A stretch of 64,000 nt of DNA, taken from the NCBI GenBank assembly GCA_041752115.1, contig JBGSHS010000360.1, positions 62,001 through 126,000 on the forward strand, in the 5' to 3' direction. This document shows, in pieces, positions 25,351 through 33,975 of this stretch; position 1 is the stretch's first letter; each line of letters begins with the position of its first letter. Source of the DNA: JAJRVM01 sp041752115 (lineage in GTDB: Bacteria; Planctomycetota; Planctomycetia; Pirellulales; Pirellulaceae). Under the pieces are notes generated by a model, which searched no databases, was not told the DNA's origin, and worked only from the letters and a program-made list of their open reading frames with translations. The position numbers and the translations under genes are program-made.

Positions 25351-26370
25351 GTGGAATTGGCGATCCGCACCGAGCATCTGACCAAGATCTATGGCGGTCG
25401 AGTGATTGCGGTCAACGACTTGACCTGGCAGGTACCGCGGGGATCGGTTTATGGGCTGCTAGGTCCCAACGGGGCTGGCAAGACCACCACCGTCCGATTG
25501 CTGCTGGGGTTGCAGCGTCCCACCGCAGGGACCGCTGAAGTGCTGGGAAATCGGTGCGGCCTGAATGCGATCGTCGTGCGGGCATCGATCGGGTACCTGC
25601 CGACCCATCCCTCGTTTCCCGAACATTTGCGGCCGGTCGAGTACCTGGACCTGCTCGGGCGGCTCCTTCGCCTGCCCCGCAATGTGCGTAAGCCTCGGCT
25701 CACTTCGCTGTTGCGAGCGGTGGGATTGTTGGGTGCGACCGATCAAAAGATCCACACCTTTTCCACGGGGATGCGGACTCGGCTGGGCATCGCCGCGTCG
25801 CTGTTGGCAGACCCGCCGCTATTGATCTGGGACGAACCGACTGCCGGACTCGATCCTGCGGCCCGGCGGTTTACGCTCGACCTCATCACGCAGCTGGCAC
25901 GCACCCGCACCGTGGTGGTGGCCACTCACATCCTGAGCGACATCGATCAGATCTGTGACTACGTGGGGGTGATGCACGAAGGGCGCATGATCTACAGCGG
26001 CCCGATGCGGGAAATGAAACAGCGTCTGCGCCGCGATGATTTTACTTTGGAACTGGATGGGCCCCCGGAGAGTATTCACAGTGTGGTCAACCAGGCGAAC
26101 GCCTTGCCCGGTGTGACAGCGCAGGTGCGCGACCAGCACACGTTGGTGGTGCAGGTGGCTAACGATCAGAATCGGGCCGGCGCCTTGGCGGAGGTGTTGA
26201 GACTGACGGCGGCAAGTGGGATTTCGCTGCAGAGTGTGGGATCAGGACAGAACGAGACAGAGTACGCCTACTTGCAGTTGCTCCAAGAGGATAGTGCACA
26301 TGGATTCCGGCGATTTGAGTTCGAAAGCCCGCAGGTGGTGGATGCCGACGCTCGCCATCTTCACGTATGA
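25351..26370 (+). CDS. ABC transporter ATP-binding protein
   Basis: 339 residues from GTG 25351 (VELAIRTEHLTKIYGG), with GGAGATCAGGC before it. It has Walker A GPNGAGKTTT, a Q-loop region near GYLPTHPSFPEHL, a divergent signature FSTGMRTRLGIA in place of LSGGQ, Walker B LLIWDEPTAGLDP and the H-loop VVATHILSD. The domain order and C-terminal extension fit an ABC-2-type exporter ATPase (Ccm/Nod/drug-type). Its 3' end overlaps the permease gene, so the two form one transporter. Substrate unknown. Confidence 0.93.
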   Translation: MELAIRTEHLTKIYGGRVIAVNDLTWQVPRGSVYGLLGPNGAGKTTTVRLLLGLQRPTAGTAEVLGNRCGLNAIVVRASIGYLPTHPSFPEHLRPVEYLDLLGRLLRLPRNVRKPRLTSLLRAVGLLGATDQKIHTFSTGMRTRLGIAASLLADPPLLIWDEPTAGLDPAARRFTLDLITQLARTRTVVVATHILSDIDQICDYVGVMHEGRMIYSGPMREMKQRLRRDDFTLELDGPPESIHSVVNQANALPGVTAQVRDQHTLVVQVANDQNRAGALAEVLRLTAASGISLQSVGSGQNETEYAYLQLLQEDSAHGFRRFEFESPQVVDADARHLHV

Positions 26371-27214
26371 ATTGCGGGGACTGCTGGCAAGCTGGCTCGT
26401 ACGCCTTTGGCTGGTGGCGACGGCCCTGCTGGCGTTCTTTACGGTGGCAGGTAATTGGAGCCAACAGGAAACGGCCACCTTGCTCGGTATGTTGTTGATG
26501 CCTTATCTGGTCTTTCCCTGGTTCCTCGTGGTGGTCGTTCTGGGCGTGAGTCCGATTACCGGTGCGCGGCTGGAGTCGCTGGCAGACGGCATCTTGAGCC
26601 GACCGGTAACCCGTTATGAATACCTGCTTGCCTCTTGGGGGGCGCGGGTCGCCGTTGTGCTGGCGGTGTTCCTGGCCGTGATGATTCCGGCGGTCGCCTG
26701 CGTGGCATTGGCCAAGCGACCGGTCGCCTCCGACAGCGTGACATTCTACGGAGTGGTCGCGTCGTTGGCGGTGGTGGCGCTGGTGCTCACGTTTCTGGTG
26801 ACCCTGTCGTTTCTGGCGGGAACCGTGCTGCACCGGTCGTTTCTGGCGGTGGTTGTCCTGGTCTTCGTCTGGCTGCCAGCGAACATGGTGTTATACACCT
26901 ACTCGCTGGAGGAGTTTTCGACGGCCAGTCTGGCTCAGGCGATGCCGACGCTGCTGCGAACCTCGTGGCGGCCCAGTGGAAATGGACCGGCAACGCAGCT
27001 TACTTCGGCCGAATCCAAAGCACTCGCCCGCCGGACGGACCAGTTTATCAGTATTCTGTCCGGCACCTCGCCGGCACCCGCGTCCGAAGAGAGCTTTTTC
27101 GACAAGGGGGACTATCGCGACATGGCTTTGTGGCGTGTGGCTCTGGGATACGGCATTCCCACCTGTGTGGCCTGGCTGTTATCGGCTGCTTTCTTCTGTT
27201 GGCGGGACCTGTGA
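26300..27214 (+). CDS. ABC-2-type transporter permease
   Basis: 304 residues from ATG 26300 (MDSGDLSSKARRWWMP; AGAGG eight bases upstream); ATG 26342 is a possible shorter start. It overlaps the ATPase gene by 71 bases (29 if the shorter start is used), which points to coupled translation. About six membrane segments are visible, such as LLGMLLMPYLVFPWFLVVVV, VAVVLAVFLAVMIPAVACVA and VALVLTFLVTLSFLAGTVL, with a larger outside loop before the last one (residues about 215-280). It would form the channel for the ATPase just upstream. Confidence 0.88.
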   Translation: MDSGDLSSKARRWWMPTLAIFTYELRGLLASWLVRLWLVATALLAFFTVAGNWSQQETATLLGMLLMPYLVFPWFLVVVVLGVSPITGARLESLADGILSRPVTRYEYLLASWGARVAVVLAVFLAVMIPAVACVALAKRPVASDSVTFYGVVASLAVVALVLTFLVTLSFLAGTVLHRSFLAVVVLVFVWLPANMVLYTYSLEEFSTASLAQAMPTLLRTSWRPSGNGPATQLTSAESKALARRTDQFISILSGTSPAPASEESFFDKGDYRDMALWRVALGYGIPTCVAWLLSAAFFCWRDL

Positions 27215-27321
27215 CGGATTGTGTACACCAAACACACCGGCGATGCCCGGTTTGGGCGATGCCCGGTTCATGGCAGTGGCTTGAACATTTCAAACTTCGA
27301 ATCTGCGGAGGAGGCCTGATC

Positions 27322-29079
27322 ATGTTTCGACGAGCAACCGTGGTATATTTCGTTTCGCTTTCGTTGGGGCTGGCTCTGCTCGCTCGAGCTGACGACACGC
27401 CCGCGCCGGCGACGTCGCTCGTACCAGACAACGCGATACTTGTGGCGCAGGTGACGAATCCCCAAGCTCTGATCGATCGCGTATTCGACGAGCAGGTGAT
27501 TGCGTTCATCGAGAAGTTGCCTCCCTATCAGCAGGCGATGGCTCAGGCACAGACGCAGCAGGCGATCGGCCTGATACGCTTCTTCGAAAACAAATACGGC
27601 GCCAAGTTGCCGCAGTTGCTGGCCAAACTGGTGGGCGGCGGCATCACGTTGGCTGCCTGCCCGAACGATCAGGTGCTGGTGATCGTCGACTCGCAAGACG
27701 CCAAGATGCTGGAGGAAGTTCATGAGTTCTTCCGCACGATTGCCGTGGGGGATGCGGTCAAGGCAGGTGAGCCGAACCGAGTGAAATCGGCGGAGTATCG
27801 GGGGATTCAGGGTTGGTCGTTCAGTGCCAATGAGTCGCACGCGATTGTGGGGAGTCGGCTGATCCTGGCCAGCAAACCGGAGTTGCTCAAGAGTGCGCTC
27901 GACAGCAGTCTCGATGGGACGACCAGCAACCTGGGGACGTCCGCCAATTTTGCGGCCGCCCATCAGGCTGTCGGCTCAGACTCCGCCGTGCAGGTGTATG
28001 TGGATATGCGCGTGATCAAGCAGTTGCCTGGTTTCCAGCAGGGGCTGGAGCAGAACGAGAACCCGCTGGCTCGACTCCTGTTTGCTCCGTTGCTGGCCGG
28101 TGTCAGGGATGCGAACTGGCTGATCGCCGGCGTGCAGGTCGAGCCCGGAGACTTGCATATCGACCTGCATGCGGACCGAGGAGCTGGCGAGCCCAACGCG
28201 TTGAACAGTTTCGCCCTGCCGGCCAATCCGGAAGAAGGCGCGATGCCGAACTTCGTGGTCCCGCGGCAGATTGCCGCGTTGAGCTTCTATCGAGATCTGC
28301 ACAAGTTTTATGCGTCGAAGGATGAACTGTTTCCGGAGCGTACATCGGGGCTGATCTTCTTCGAGAACATGATGGGGATCTTCTTCTCAGGCAAGGATCT
28401 GACGGAAGAAGTGTTGGCGCAGACGTTGCCCGATATGCGGCTGGTGGTGGCTGAGCAGCAATACGATGAGCGGACGGGGACTCCCGCCATGCAGCTTCCC
28501 GGCTTCGCCCTGGTGGTCCAGTTGCGCGATCCGGAGAAGTTCAATCTGGTGATGAAGGAGGCATGGCAGAAGGCCATCGGCCTGGTCAACTTCACCCGCG
28601 GCCAGAAAGCCATGCCGGGCCTGATCATCGACAGCGCTACGCACAACGGCACGACGTACACGAGTTCCTTCTTCTCGGTGGCCGAAGAACGCAACAAAGA
28701 CGCCGCCGACATTCGGTTCAACTTCCAGCCAGCCCTGGCGATCCAGGGAGATCGGCTGATCATGAGCTCCAGCGACGCCTTGGCTCGCGATCTGATCGAC
28801 GCGCTGCAGAAGGAGGCTCAGGAAGGTACGAAGCCTGCGGCTGGCAAGCACAGTCTGGCGATGCTGAAAGGTGCTCCGTTGACGTCGATTCTGATGGCCA
28901 ATCGCGAGGCGATGGTGCGTCAGAACATGGTCGAGGACGGCAAGAGCCGAGAGGCTGCGGAGCAGGAGATTGCAGGGCTCTTGACCGCCCTGAGTTTCCT
29001 GGACGAAGTGCAGATCGAGGCAGGGCAGACGGCCGAACGCTCCGATCTGTCGATCACGATTGGCTATAAGCTGCCGTAA
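27322..29079 (+). CDS. Exported protein of unknown function, DUF3352-like
   Basis: 585 residues from ATG 27322, which follows a strong GGAGGAGG site. A signal peptide (ending ALLARAD) leads to a protein opening with SLVPDNAILVAQVTNPQAL, the style seen in DUF3352-like exported proteins. The body alternates strands and helices with segments such as RLILASKPELLKSAL and DRLIMSSSDALARDLIDAL, which look like two repeats of one fold. No catalytic motif or membrane anchor besides the signal is seen. It lies between the ABC transporter and the DUF1800/DUF1501 pair on the same strand. Family naming is tentative. Confidence 0.75.
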   Translation: MFRRATVVYFVSLSLGLALLARADDTPAPATSLVPDNAILVAQVTNPQALIDRVFDEQVIAFIEKLPPYQQAMAQAQTQQAIGLIRFFENKYGAKLPQLLAKLVGGGITLAACPNDQVLVIVDSQDAKMLEEVHEFFRTIAVGDAVKAGEPNRVKSAEYRGIQGWSFSANESHAIVGSRLILASKPELLKSALDSSLDGTTSNLGTSANFAAAHQAVGSDSAVQVYVDMRVIKQLPGFQQGLEQNENPLARLLFAPLLAGVRDANWLIAGVQVEPGDLHIDLHADRGAGEPNALNSFALPANPEEGAMPNFVVPRQIAALSFYRDLHKFYASKDELFPERTSGLIFFENMMGIFFSGKDLTEEVLAQTLPDMRLVVAEQQYDERTGTPAMQLPGFALVVQLRDPEKFNLVMKEAWQKAIGLVNFTRGQKAMPGLIIDSATHNGTTYTSSFFSVAEERNKDAADIRFNFQPALAIQGDRLIMSSSDALARDLIDALQKEAQEGTKPAAGKHSLAMLKGAPLTSILMANREAMVRQNMVEDGKSREAAEQEIAGLLTALSFLDEVQIEAGQTAERSDLSITIGYKLP

Positions 29080-29099
29080 GTGGCTGATACCCGGCAAAC

Positions 29100-29122
29100 A
29101 CGGCGCGTCGCCCGCGCGCCGT
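29100..29122 (+). terminator. Possible terminator hairpin
   Basis: ACGGCGCG pairs with CGCGCCGT around a seven-base loop, 21 bp after the stop of the exported unknown gene. The following bases (GCGGGCTTGAATTT) are only weakly T-rich. Confidence 0.4.
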
Positions 29123-29180
29123 GCGGGCTTGAATTTACGTCCTGGCAATGTGGGACCGTATTATTGGGAAGGCGAGAACA

Positions 29181-30605
29181 ATGTTGGCCATACCACAGTC
29201 GCAAACTGAACGGGATTCAACCGGTCCATCGGTTCGAGCCGATTCATCAATCGAGGTCGATCCCCGATGGGCCTGGGCCGAATATCAACCGGATGAGAAG
29301 CGTCCGTGGAATGCGGTCCGGGCCGGGCATTTGTTGCGCCGCGCCACGTTCGGTGCTTCATGGGACGAACTGGAGCAGGCCGTGGCGGCAGGGCCTCGCC
29401 GTACCATCGACCAGCTCGTGCACTCGCCGGCCGATCTGGCTCAGTTTGAACAGACCATGAGCCAGGATGAAGAGGCCGTTGCTCGGGCCAGTGGCATCGA
29501 CAGCCTGCGGGCCTGGTGGCTGCGCAGAATGATCCGGTCACCTCATCCGCTGCAGGAAAAGATGACCCTCTTCTGGCACAGCCACTTCGGGGTAAGCAAT
29601 TCCCGCGTGAACGATTCGCAACTCATGCTGCAGCATGTGCAGATGCTCCGTCTGCACGCGCTCGGTTCGTATCGTGCGCTGCTCGAAGCGGCAGCCCAGG
29701 ATCCGGCCGTGCTCATGAGCGTGGGAGCGGAACGGAGCCCCAAGTCACAGCCGAACGAGCAGTTCATTCGGCAGCTGATGGAGCAGTATAGCGTCGGTCC
29801 GGGGCATTATGGCGACGAGGACGTGCGGGAGGCGGCGCGCGCATTCACCGGCTGGGCCGTGCTGCGTGGTCAACTGCGATTCCTGGCACATGAGCATGAT
29901 GCGGGGCCCAAAAAGGTGCTGGGCAAGCAAGGGGATTGGGAGGCGCAGGATATCGTTCGCATCGTGCTGGAGCAGCCGACGACGCCCCGTTTGCTGGCTC
30001 GCAAACTCTACCGCTACCTGGTTTCCGAGGCGGACGAGCCGAGCGATACGCTGCTGGAACCGCTGGCCGATATGCTGGCCCAACAGTATGACGTGGGAGT
30101 CGTCGTGGAGACGATCCTGCGGTCCAACCAGTTCTTTTCGGCGGCCGCCTATCGCCGGCGCGTCAAGAGCCCGGTCGAATTCGCTCTGGGGCTGGTACTG
30201 GCCGTGGCCGGCGATGCCCCCACGCAGTCCATGGGGAATGCTCTGGCCGCGCTGGGGCAGAACCTGTACAGCCCACCGACAACCGGAGGCTGGAGCGGTG
30301 GCCCGCGCTGGATCAATCCGGTCACCATGATCGCACGACAGAAACTGGCGCGAGCCATGTTGGCCGAGAAGGGAGCGTCTGACGGCGCTCTGGATCCGGC
30401 CGAAGCGGCGCGAGCCAAAGGTTGCTCCACGGCCCGCGAAGCGGCCGAGTGGTTACTGCGTCTTTACGTACAGGACGACCTGCCCGAGGCGGTCCGGACA
30501 GCGCTCCTGGCATCCGTTCCCGACGCGGCGCTCGCGTCGTCCCAGGATCGGGTGCGAGCTTTCGCCGTCGAAGTTGTGATGCTTCCGGAAGGTCAACTCA
30601 GCTGA
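29181..30605 (+). CDS. DUF1800 family protein
   Basis: 474 residues from ATG 29181 (MLAIPQSQTERD; GGAAGGCGAG upstream), preferred over ATG 29148, which lacks a ribosome site. DUF1800 hallmarks are present: HLLRRATFGASWDEL near the start, KMTLFWHSHFGVS, QMLRLHALGSYRALLEAAAQDPAVL, then a PNEQFIRQLMEQYSVG motif and a DVREAARAFTGWAV motif. DUF1800 genes almost always sit next to DUF1501 genes, as here, and both are greatly expanded in Planctomycetes. They are proposed to act together at the cell surface, but no biochemical role is established. Confidence 0.9.
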   Translation: MLAIPQSQTERDSTGPSVRADSSIEVDPRWAWAEYQPDEKRPWNAVRAGHLLRRATFGASWDELEQAVAAGPRRTIDQLVHSPADLAQFEQTMSQDEEAVARASGIDSLRAWWLRRMIRSPHPLQEKMTLFWHSHFGVSNSRVNDSQLMLQHVQMLRLHALGSYRALLEAAAQDPAVLMSVGAERSPKSQPNEQFIRQLMEQYSVGPGHYGDEDVREAARAFTGWAVLRGQLRFLAHEHDAGPKKVLGKQGDWEAQDIVRIVLEQPTTPRLLARKLYRYLVSEADEPSDTLLEPLADMLAQQYDVGVVVETILRSNQFFSAAAYRRRVKSPVEFALGLVLAVAGDAPTQSMGNALAALGQNLYSPPTTGGWSGGPRWINPVTMIARQKLARAMLAEKGASDGALDPAEAARAKGCSTAREAAEWLLRLYVQDDLPEAVRTALLASVPDAALASSQDRVRAFAVEVVMLPEGQLS

Positions 30606-30655
30606 GGCCTTGATGTGATGCGCTGCGCAGCGCCGGCTACTTGAAGGAGAAAAAC

Positions 30656-31903
30656 ATGTCCCAGTCACGTCGCGAATTTCTCAAGTCGATGCTTGGCACC
30701 GCGTCGTTCCTGTCGCTGGCACCCGCCGTGCCCGCGTTTCTGCAACGCGCTGCGTGGGCTTCTCCGCAGGACTCGTCGCGGGGCGACAGCATCCTGGTCG
30801 TGCTGCAGCTGTCCGGAGGCAACGACGGCTTGAACACGGTCGTGCCCTACGCGGATGATGCGTACGGCCGAAATCGTGACACGCTGCGGCTCGACGCACG
30901 CGATGTGATCACGCTGGACACGTATCTGGGACTCCATCCTCAGTTGACCAGTTTCAAACGGCTGTTGGACAGCAGTCAGCTGACGATCGTGCAAGGGGTG
31001 GGATACCCCAGGAGCGATCGGGATCACGACCGAGCGATGAATCAGTGGCACACCGCTCGTCCCGATGAACTCAACTGCCAGACCGGCTGGATCGGGCGTG
31101 CCGTGGATGCGCAGCAGGGTGGATCGTCATCGGTGCCCGCCGCCTTCGTGGGACCGATTGAGCAGCCCTTTGCGCTGCGTGCAGAACGCTCGGTCGTGCC
31201 GTCGGTGCGCGATCTGAGTGATCTGATACCTGCGGGTGGCTCGGCTCAGGCCTTTGGGGACCCGGCGGTAGTGGCCGCCGGTGCAACAACGCGCTCGGCA
31301 GGGGACAATCCACTGCTGGCGACGTTGCAGCAGGCGACGGTTACCGCGCAGCAGATGGGGGCGAAGGTGGAGACGGTTTTGAGTGAGGGAAAGTCGACGG
31401 CCGAGTATCCCTCGTTCACTTTGGCCGGTCAGCTCCAAATGGTCGCTCAGCTGATCCGAGCCGAACTGGGAGTTCGGATCTTCCTGGTGGAGTTGGGGGG
31501 CGGGGGAATCGGTGGGTTTGACAATCATGCCAATCAGCGGGACAACCATGCGGCGCTGTTGCGCGAGCTGTCGGAGTCCATCGCCGCCTTCTGCGGCGAT
31601 CTCGAGCGTCAGAATCTGCTCTCCCGCGTGTTGCTGATGACCTTTTCCGAGTTCGGACGCACGGTGACCGAGAATGGTCGACGTGGGACGGACCATGGCG
31701 CGGCCGCTCCCGTCTTTCTGGCCGGAGGGGGCCTGCGCGGTGGGATCTTGGGAGACCATCCCAGTCTGACCGATCTGGAGCAGGATGCGCTGAAATTCCA
31801 CATCGATTATCGCCGTGTCTACTCTACGGTGCTTGGGCAGTGGCTGGGCTATGACGCCGATGCGATCCTCGGTGCTCGCTACGAGACGCTCGACATTGTG
31901 TAG
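30656..31903 (+). CDS. DUF1501 family protein, Tat-exported
   Basis: 415 residues from ATG 30656 (MSQSRREFLKSMLGTASF), with GGAG seven bases upstream. The twin-arginine signal SRREFLK is textbook. The DUF1501 body, which has an alkaline-phosphatase or sulfatase-like fold, shows VLQLSGGNDGLNTVVPY, GGFDNHANQRDNHAALL, FSEFGRTVTENGRRGTDHG and HIDYRRVYSTVL. It begins 50 bp after the DUF1800 gene and is surely co-transcribed. The pair may handle a surface polymer; this is an inference from co-occurrence, not shown. Confidence 0.92.
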   Translation: MSQSRREFLKSMLGTASFLSLAPAVPAFLQRAAWASPQDSSRGDSILVVLQLSGGNDGLNTVVPYADDAYGRNRDTLRLDARDVITLDTYLGLHPQLTSFKRLLDSSQLTIVQGVGYPRSDRDHDRAMNQWHTARPDELNCQTGWIGRAVDAQQGGSSSVPAAFVGPIEQPFALRAERSVVPSVRDLSDLIPAGGSAQAFGDPAVVAAGATTRSAGDNPLLATLQQATVTAQQMGAKVETVLSEGKSTAEYPSFTLAGQLQMVAQLIRAELGVRIFLVELGGGGIGGFDNHANQRDNHAALLRELSESIAAFCGDLERQNLLSRVLLMTFSEFGRTVTENGRRGTDHGAAAPVFLAGGGLRGGILGDHPSLTDLEQDALKFHIDYRRVYSTVLGQWLGYDADAILGARYETLDIV

Positions 31904-31914
31904 CGCGGTGTAGC

Positions 31915-31930
31915 GCGAGCTTCAGCTCGC
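31915..31930 (+). repeat. REP-like palindrome variant GCGAGCTTCAGCTCGC
   Basis: Seven-base arms GCGAGCT/AGCTCGC around TC, flanked by TAGC and GAC like the CACGCACT-stem family. The stem bases differ on both sides in a compensatory way. Confidence 0.85.
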
Positions 31931-32001
31931 GACTGCGCTGCCGCCGACGTGGCTATCGGCGCAGCCGTCTCGCGAATGGCTGGCTTTGTGGGCAGGGCGG
32001 T

Positions 32002-32019
32002 CACGCACTGAAGTGCGTG
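32002..32019 (-). repeat. REP-like palindrome CACGCACTGAAGTGCGTG
   Basis: Same 18-base palindrome as at 14843 in the opposite orientation, shown by the flanks GT on the left and CTACG on the right. It lies in the 475-bp gap ahead of the Rieske/cytochrome b operon. Confidence 0.9.
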
Positions 32020-32023
32020 CTAC

Positions 32024-32378
32024 GTGCTACGGCTGAAGTGGCATTGACGAGCTGGGTGCGAAACGCAATAACTTCAGTCGAATAGTCTCCCTGAGTTCGC
32101 CATTTCCCATCGTGCTGTCCTGTTCATTCTTGAACGCGCGTGAGAAATGGGTCATGACGCGCCCGGCCGAAGTGCGGCCACTGTGCGATCTGGGGAGATG
32201 CGGTGTACGACGGGAGATGTCTGGGGAGTCGTCGGTCGCCGCGATCTGGGAAGGGGACGACCGATTCTGTCGTGCGCAGCGGTGTCGTCCGTTCCTTGGG
32301 TGCTCTTTCCGACAGTGACCGCTGCGACTCCTGAGCTCTGCCAGGTGTCGTTCGCGTTGGTGGGGAGTTACTACGGCC
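32024..32378. other. Region upstream of the Rieske/cytochrome b operon
   Basis: This 355-bp stretch should contain the operon promoter. No clear promoter, operator or riboswitch was recognised. Short frames on both strands lack protein character. Confidence 0.45.
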
Positions 32379-33488
32379 ATGTTTCCGCAAGTTGATTCGA
32401 TTCCACTGCCCGCTCCAATCTGGCTGTTCAAGTTGTTGGAGGTGGTGACGATTTCGCTGCACTTCGTCGCCCTGCAGCTGTTGGTGGGGTGGCTGCTGGC
32501 GAGCGTCTTCTGGGTGGTTCACGGACGACGCAGTGGTAATCGGCGGCTGATTCAAGCAGCTGGTGTGGTGTCGTCGAGGCTGCCGATCCTGATGGTCTAT
32601 GTGATCAACTTCGGCATTCCTCCCTTGCTGTTCGCCCAGGTGCTTTACGGTCGAGCGATCTATACCAGCAGCGTCCTGATGGGAGCGGTGTGGCTGTCGG
32701 TAATCGGGCTGCTGATGCTCATTTACAGTCTGCTCTACATCATGGCAGGGCGTGCCAGGAAGGGAGCGAGCTGGGGTTGGATCGGCCTGATGGGTTTGGC
32801 TCTGGTTGGCCTGGTTGCTCTGATCTACAGCTCGAACATGACGTTGATGATCCGGCCTCAGGTCTGGGTCGAGATGTACCGCAGCGACGCGCTCGGGATG
32901 CGCCTCAACGGTTCCGACCCGACGATGTGGCCCCGGTGGCTCTTCATGCTGGCCGGCGGCGTGGGGATGGGAGGAGTGGGATTGGCTTGGTTGGGGCTGC
33001 TTCCGTCTCTGGACAGCGACACCAAGGAGTTTCTCCGTGGCTGGGGCATGCGCCAGGTGACAGTTGGAACAATACTGCAGATCGTCTGTGGTCTCTGGGT
33101 ACTGCTGGCTCAGCCGTCGGAAGTCAAGTCGGCCTGGGGCTCCCATGGGTTCTACATGTTCGGCCTGATCGCCTGGCTGCTGCTGGCCGTGGCAGTTGTT
33201 GCCGTGGCGACCGTCGCTCAGCGGAATCGCGATCCTCGCCTCTGGCTCTGGCCGTCGGTCCTGGGAGGTCTGGTGTTTCTGAGCGTGCTGACTATGGCGG
33301 CAGTGCGGGGCGGGATCCGGGACATCACCTTGCTGGCTCATGGGATGAACATCTGGGATCGCCAGGTCCACTGCAACTGGCTTGTGACTGGAGCGTTCGT
33401 ATTGTTGTTTGTTCTCGGTCTGGGCGTTGTCGCCTGGCTGGTGACAGTCGTGGCACGTGCCAAGAGGGTGGAAGAGCGTTATGTCTGA
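32379..33488 (+). CDS. CydA-like integral membrane protein, first gene of Rieske/cytochrome b operon
   Basis: 369 residues with about nine membrane segments and no signal peptide. No standard name is evident on first reading, but it aligns by eye with the CydA-like protein of the same operon (35133). Both have an HF pair in the first helix (H28 here, H29 there), a segment ending TSS before the next helix (YTSSVL / GTSSLI), and DPTMWPRW at residue 180 against NPTYFPS at 182. RGWGMRQVTVG (here) also lines up with DWIRWTTWWLVPG. It therefore looks like a diverged CydA-fold paralogue without haem c. It overlaps the Rieske gene by eight bases. A haem or structural partner role in the complex is inferred. 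Confidence 0.72.
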   Translation: MFPQVDSIPLPAPIWLFKLLEVVTISLHFVALQLLVGWLLASVFWVVHGRRSGNRRLIQAAGVVSSRLPILMVYVINFGIPPLLFAQVLYGRAIYTSSVLMGAVWLSVIGLLMLIYSLLYIMAGRARKGASWGWIGLMGLALVGLVALIYSSNMTLMIRPQVWVEMYRSDALGMRLNGSDPTMWPRWLFMLAGGVGMGGVGLAWLGLLPSLDSDTKEFLRGWGMRQVTVGTILQIVCGLWVLLAQPSEVKSAWGSHGFYMFGLIAWLLLAVAVVAVATVAQRNRDPRLWLWPSVLGGLVFLSVLTMAAVRGGIRDITLLAHGMNIWDRQVHCNWLVTGAFVLLFVLGLGVVAWLVTVVARAKRVEERYV

Positions 33489-33975
33489 CGCGCATGACGA
33501 GCGTGGTGAACGGGCGTCGGCCGCGGAGCCGCCAGCGAGTGTGACGCGGCGTACGGTGGTCGGTGCCACGGTGGGACTGTTTGGCGCGGGGTACACCGGT
33601 GCGATCGGGTATCCGATCTACTGTTACTTGAATACGCCGGTGGCACGTGCCGAAGAGGCGGCCAAGGTGACGCAGGTATCTCCCGCCGGAGGTCGACAGC
33701 TGCCTCCCGGCGCGGGAATGGGATTCATGTTCGGCACGAGACCGGCGGTGCTGATCCATCATCCCGACGGCACGTGGTCGGCCTTCGATGCGATCTGCAC
33801 GCACCTGGGATGCACGGTCAAGTACGAACCCGATAAGGACCGGATCTTCTGTGCATGTCACCTGGGTACCTACAACGCACGCACCGGGGAGCCGACTTCC
33901 GGACCTCCCCCGCGCGCCCTGACACAATATCACGTGGAGGTCAAAGATGACGAGGTCATCGTCTCCCGCAGTTGA
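33481..33975 (+). CDS. Rieske [2Fe-2S] subunit of a quinol:cytochrome c-type complex
   Basis: 164 residues starting at ATG 33481 (MSDAHDERGE), overlapping the previous stop, with GGAAGAG before it. A TRRTVVGATVG twin-arginine signal-anchor leads to the Rieske domain. Cluster ligands are C106-T-H108 (CTHLGC) and C124-A-C126-H127, with C111 and C126 as the expected disulfide. After H127 the sequence is LGTY: the Ser that hydrogen-bonds the cluster in high-potential bc1 Rieske proteins is Gly, while the Tyr is kept. That resembles menaquinol-type proteins such as Bacillus QcrA and suggests a lower cluster potential. It passes electrons from quinol at the Qo site to the next cytochrome. Confidence 0.93.
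   Translation: MSDAHDERGERASAAEPPASVTRRTVVGATVGLFGAGYTGAIGYPIYCYLNTPVARAEEAAKVTQVSPAGGRQLPPGAGMGFMFGTRPAVLIHHPDGTWSAFDAICTHLGCTVKYEPDKDRIFCACHLGTYNARTGEPTSGPPPRALTQYHVEVKDDEVIVSRS

Noticed and set aside
26635..27321. Upstream extension of the exported unknown protein
   Set aside because: It runs out of frame across the ABC permease gene; the GGAGGAGG site places the start at 27322.
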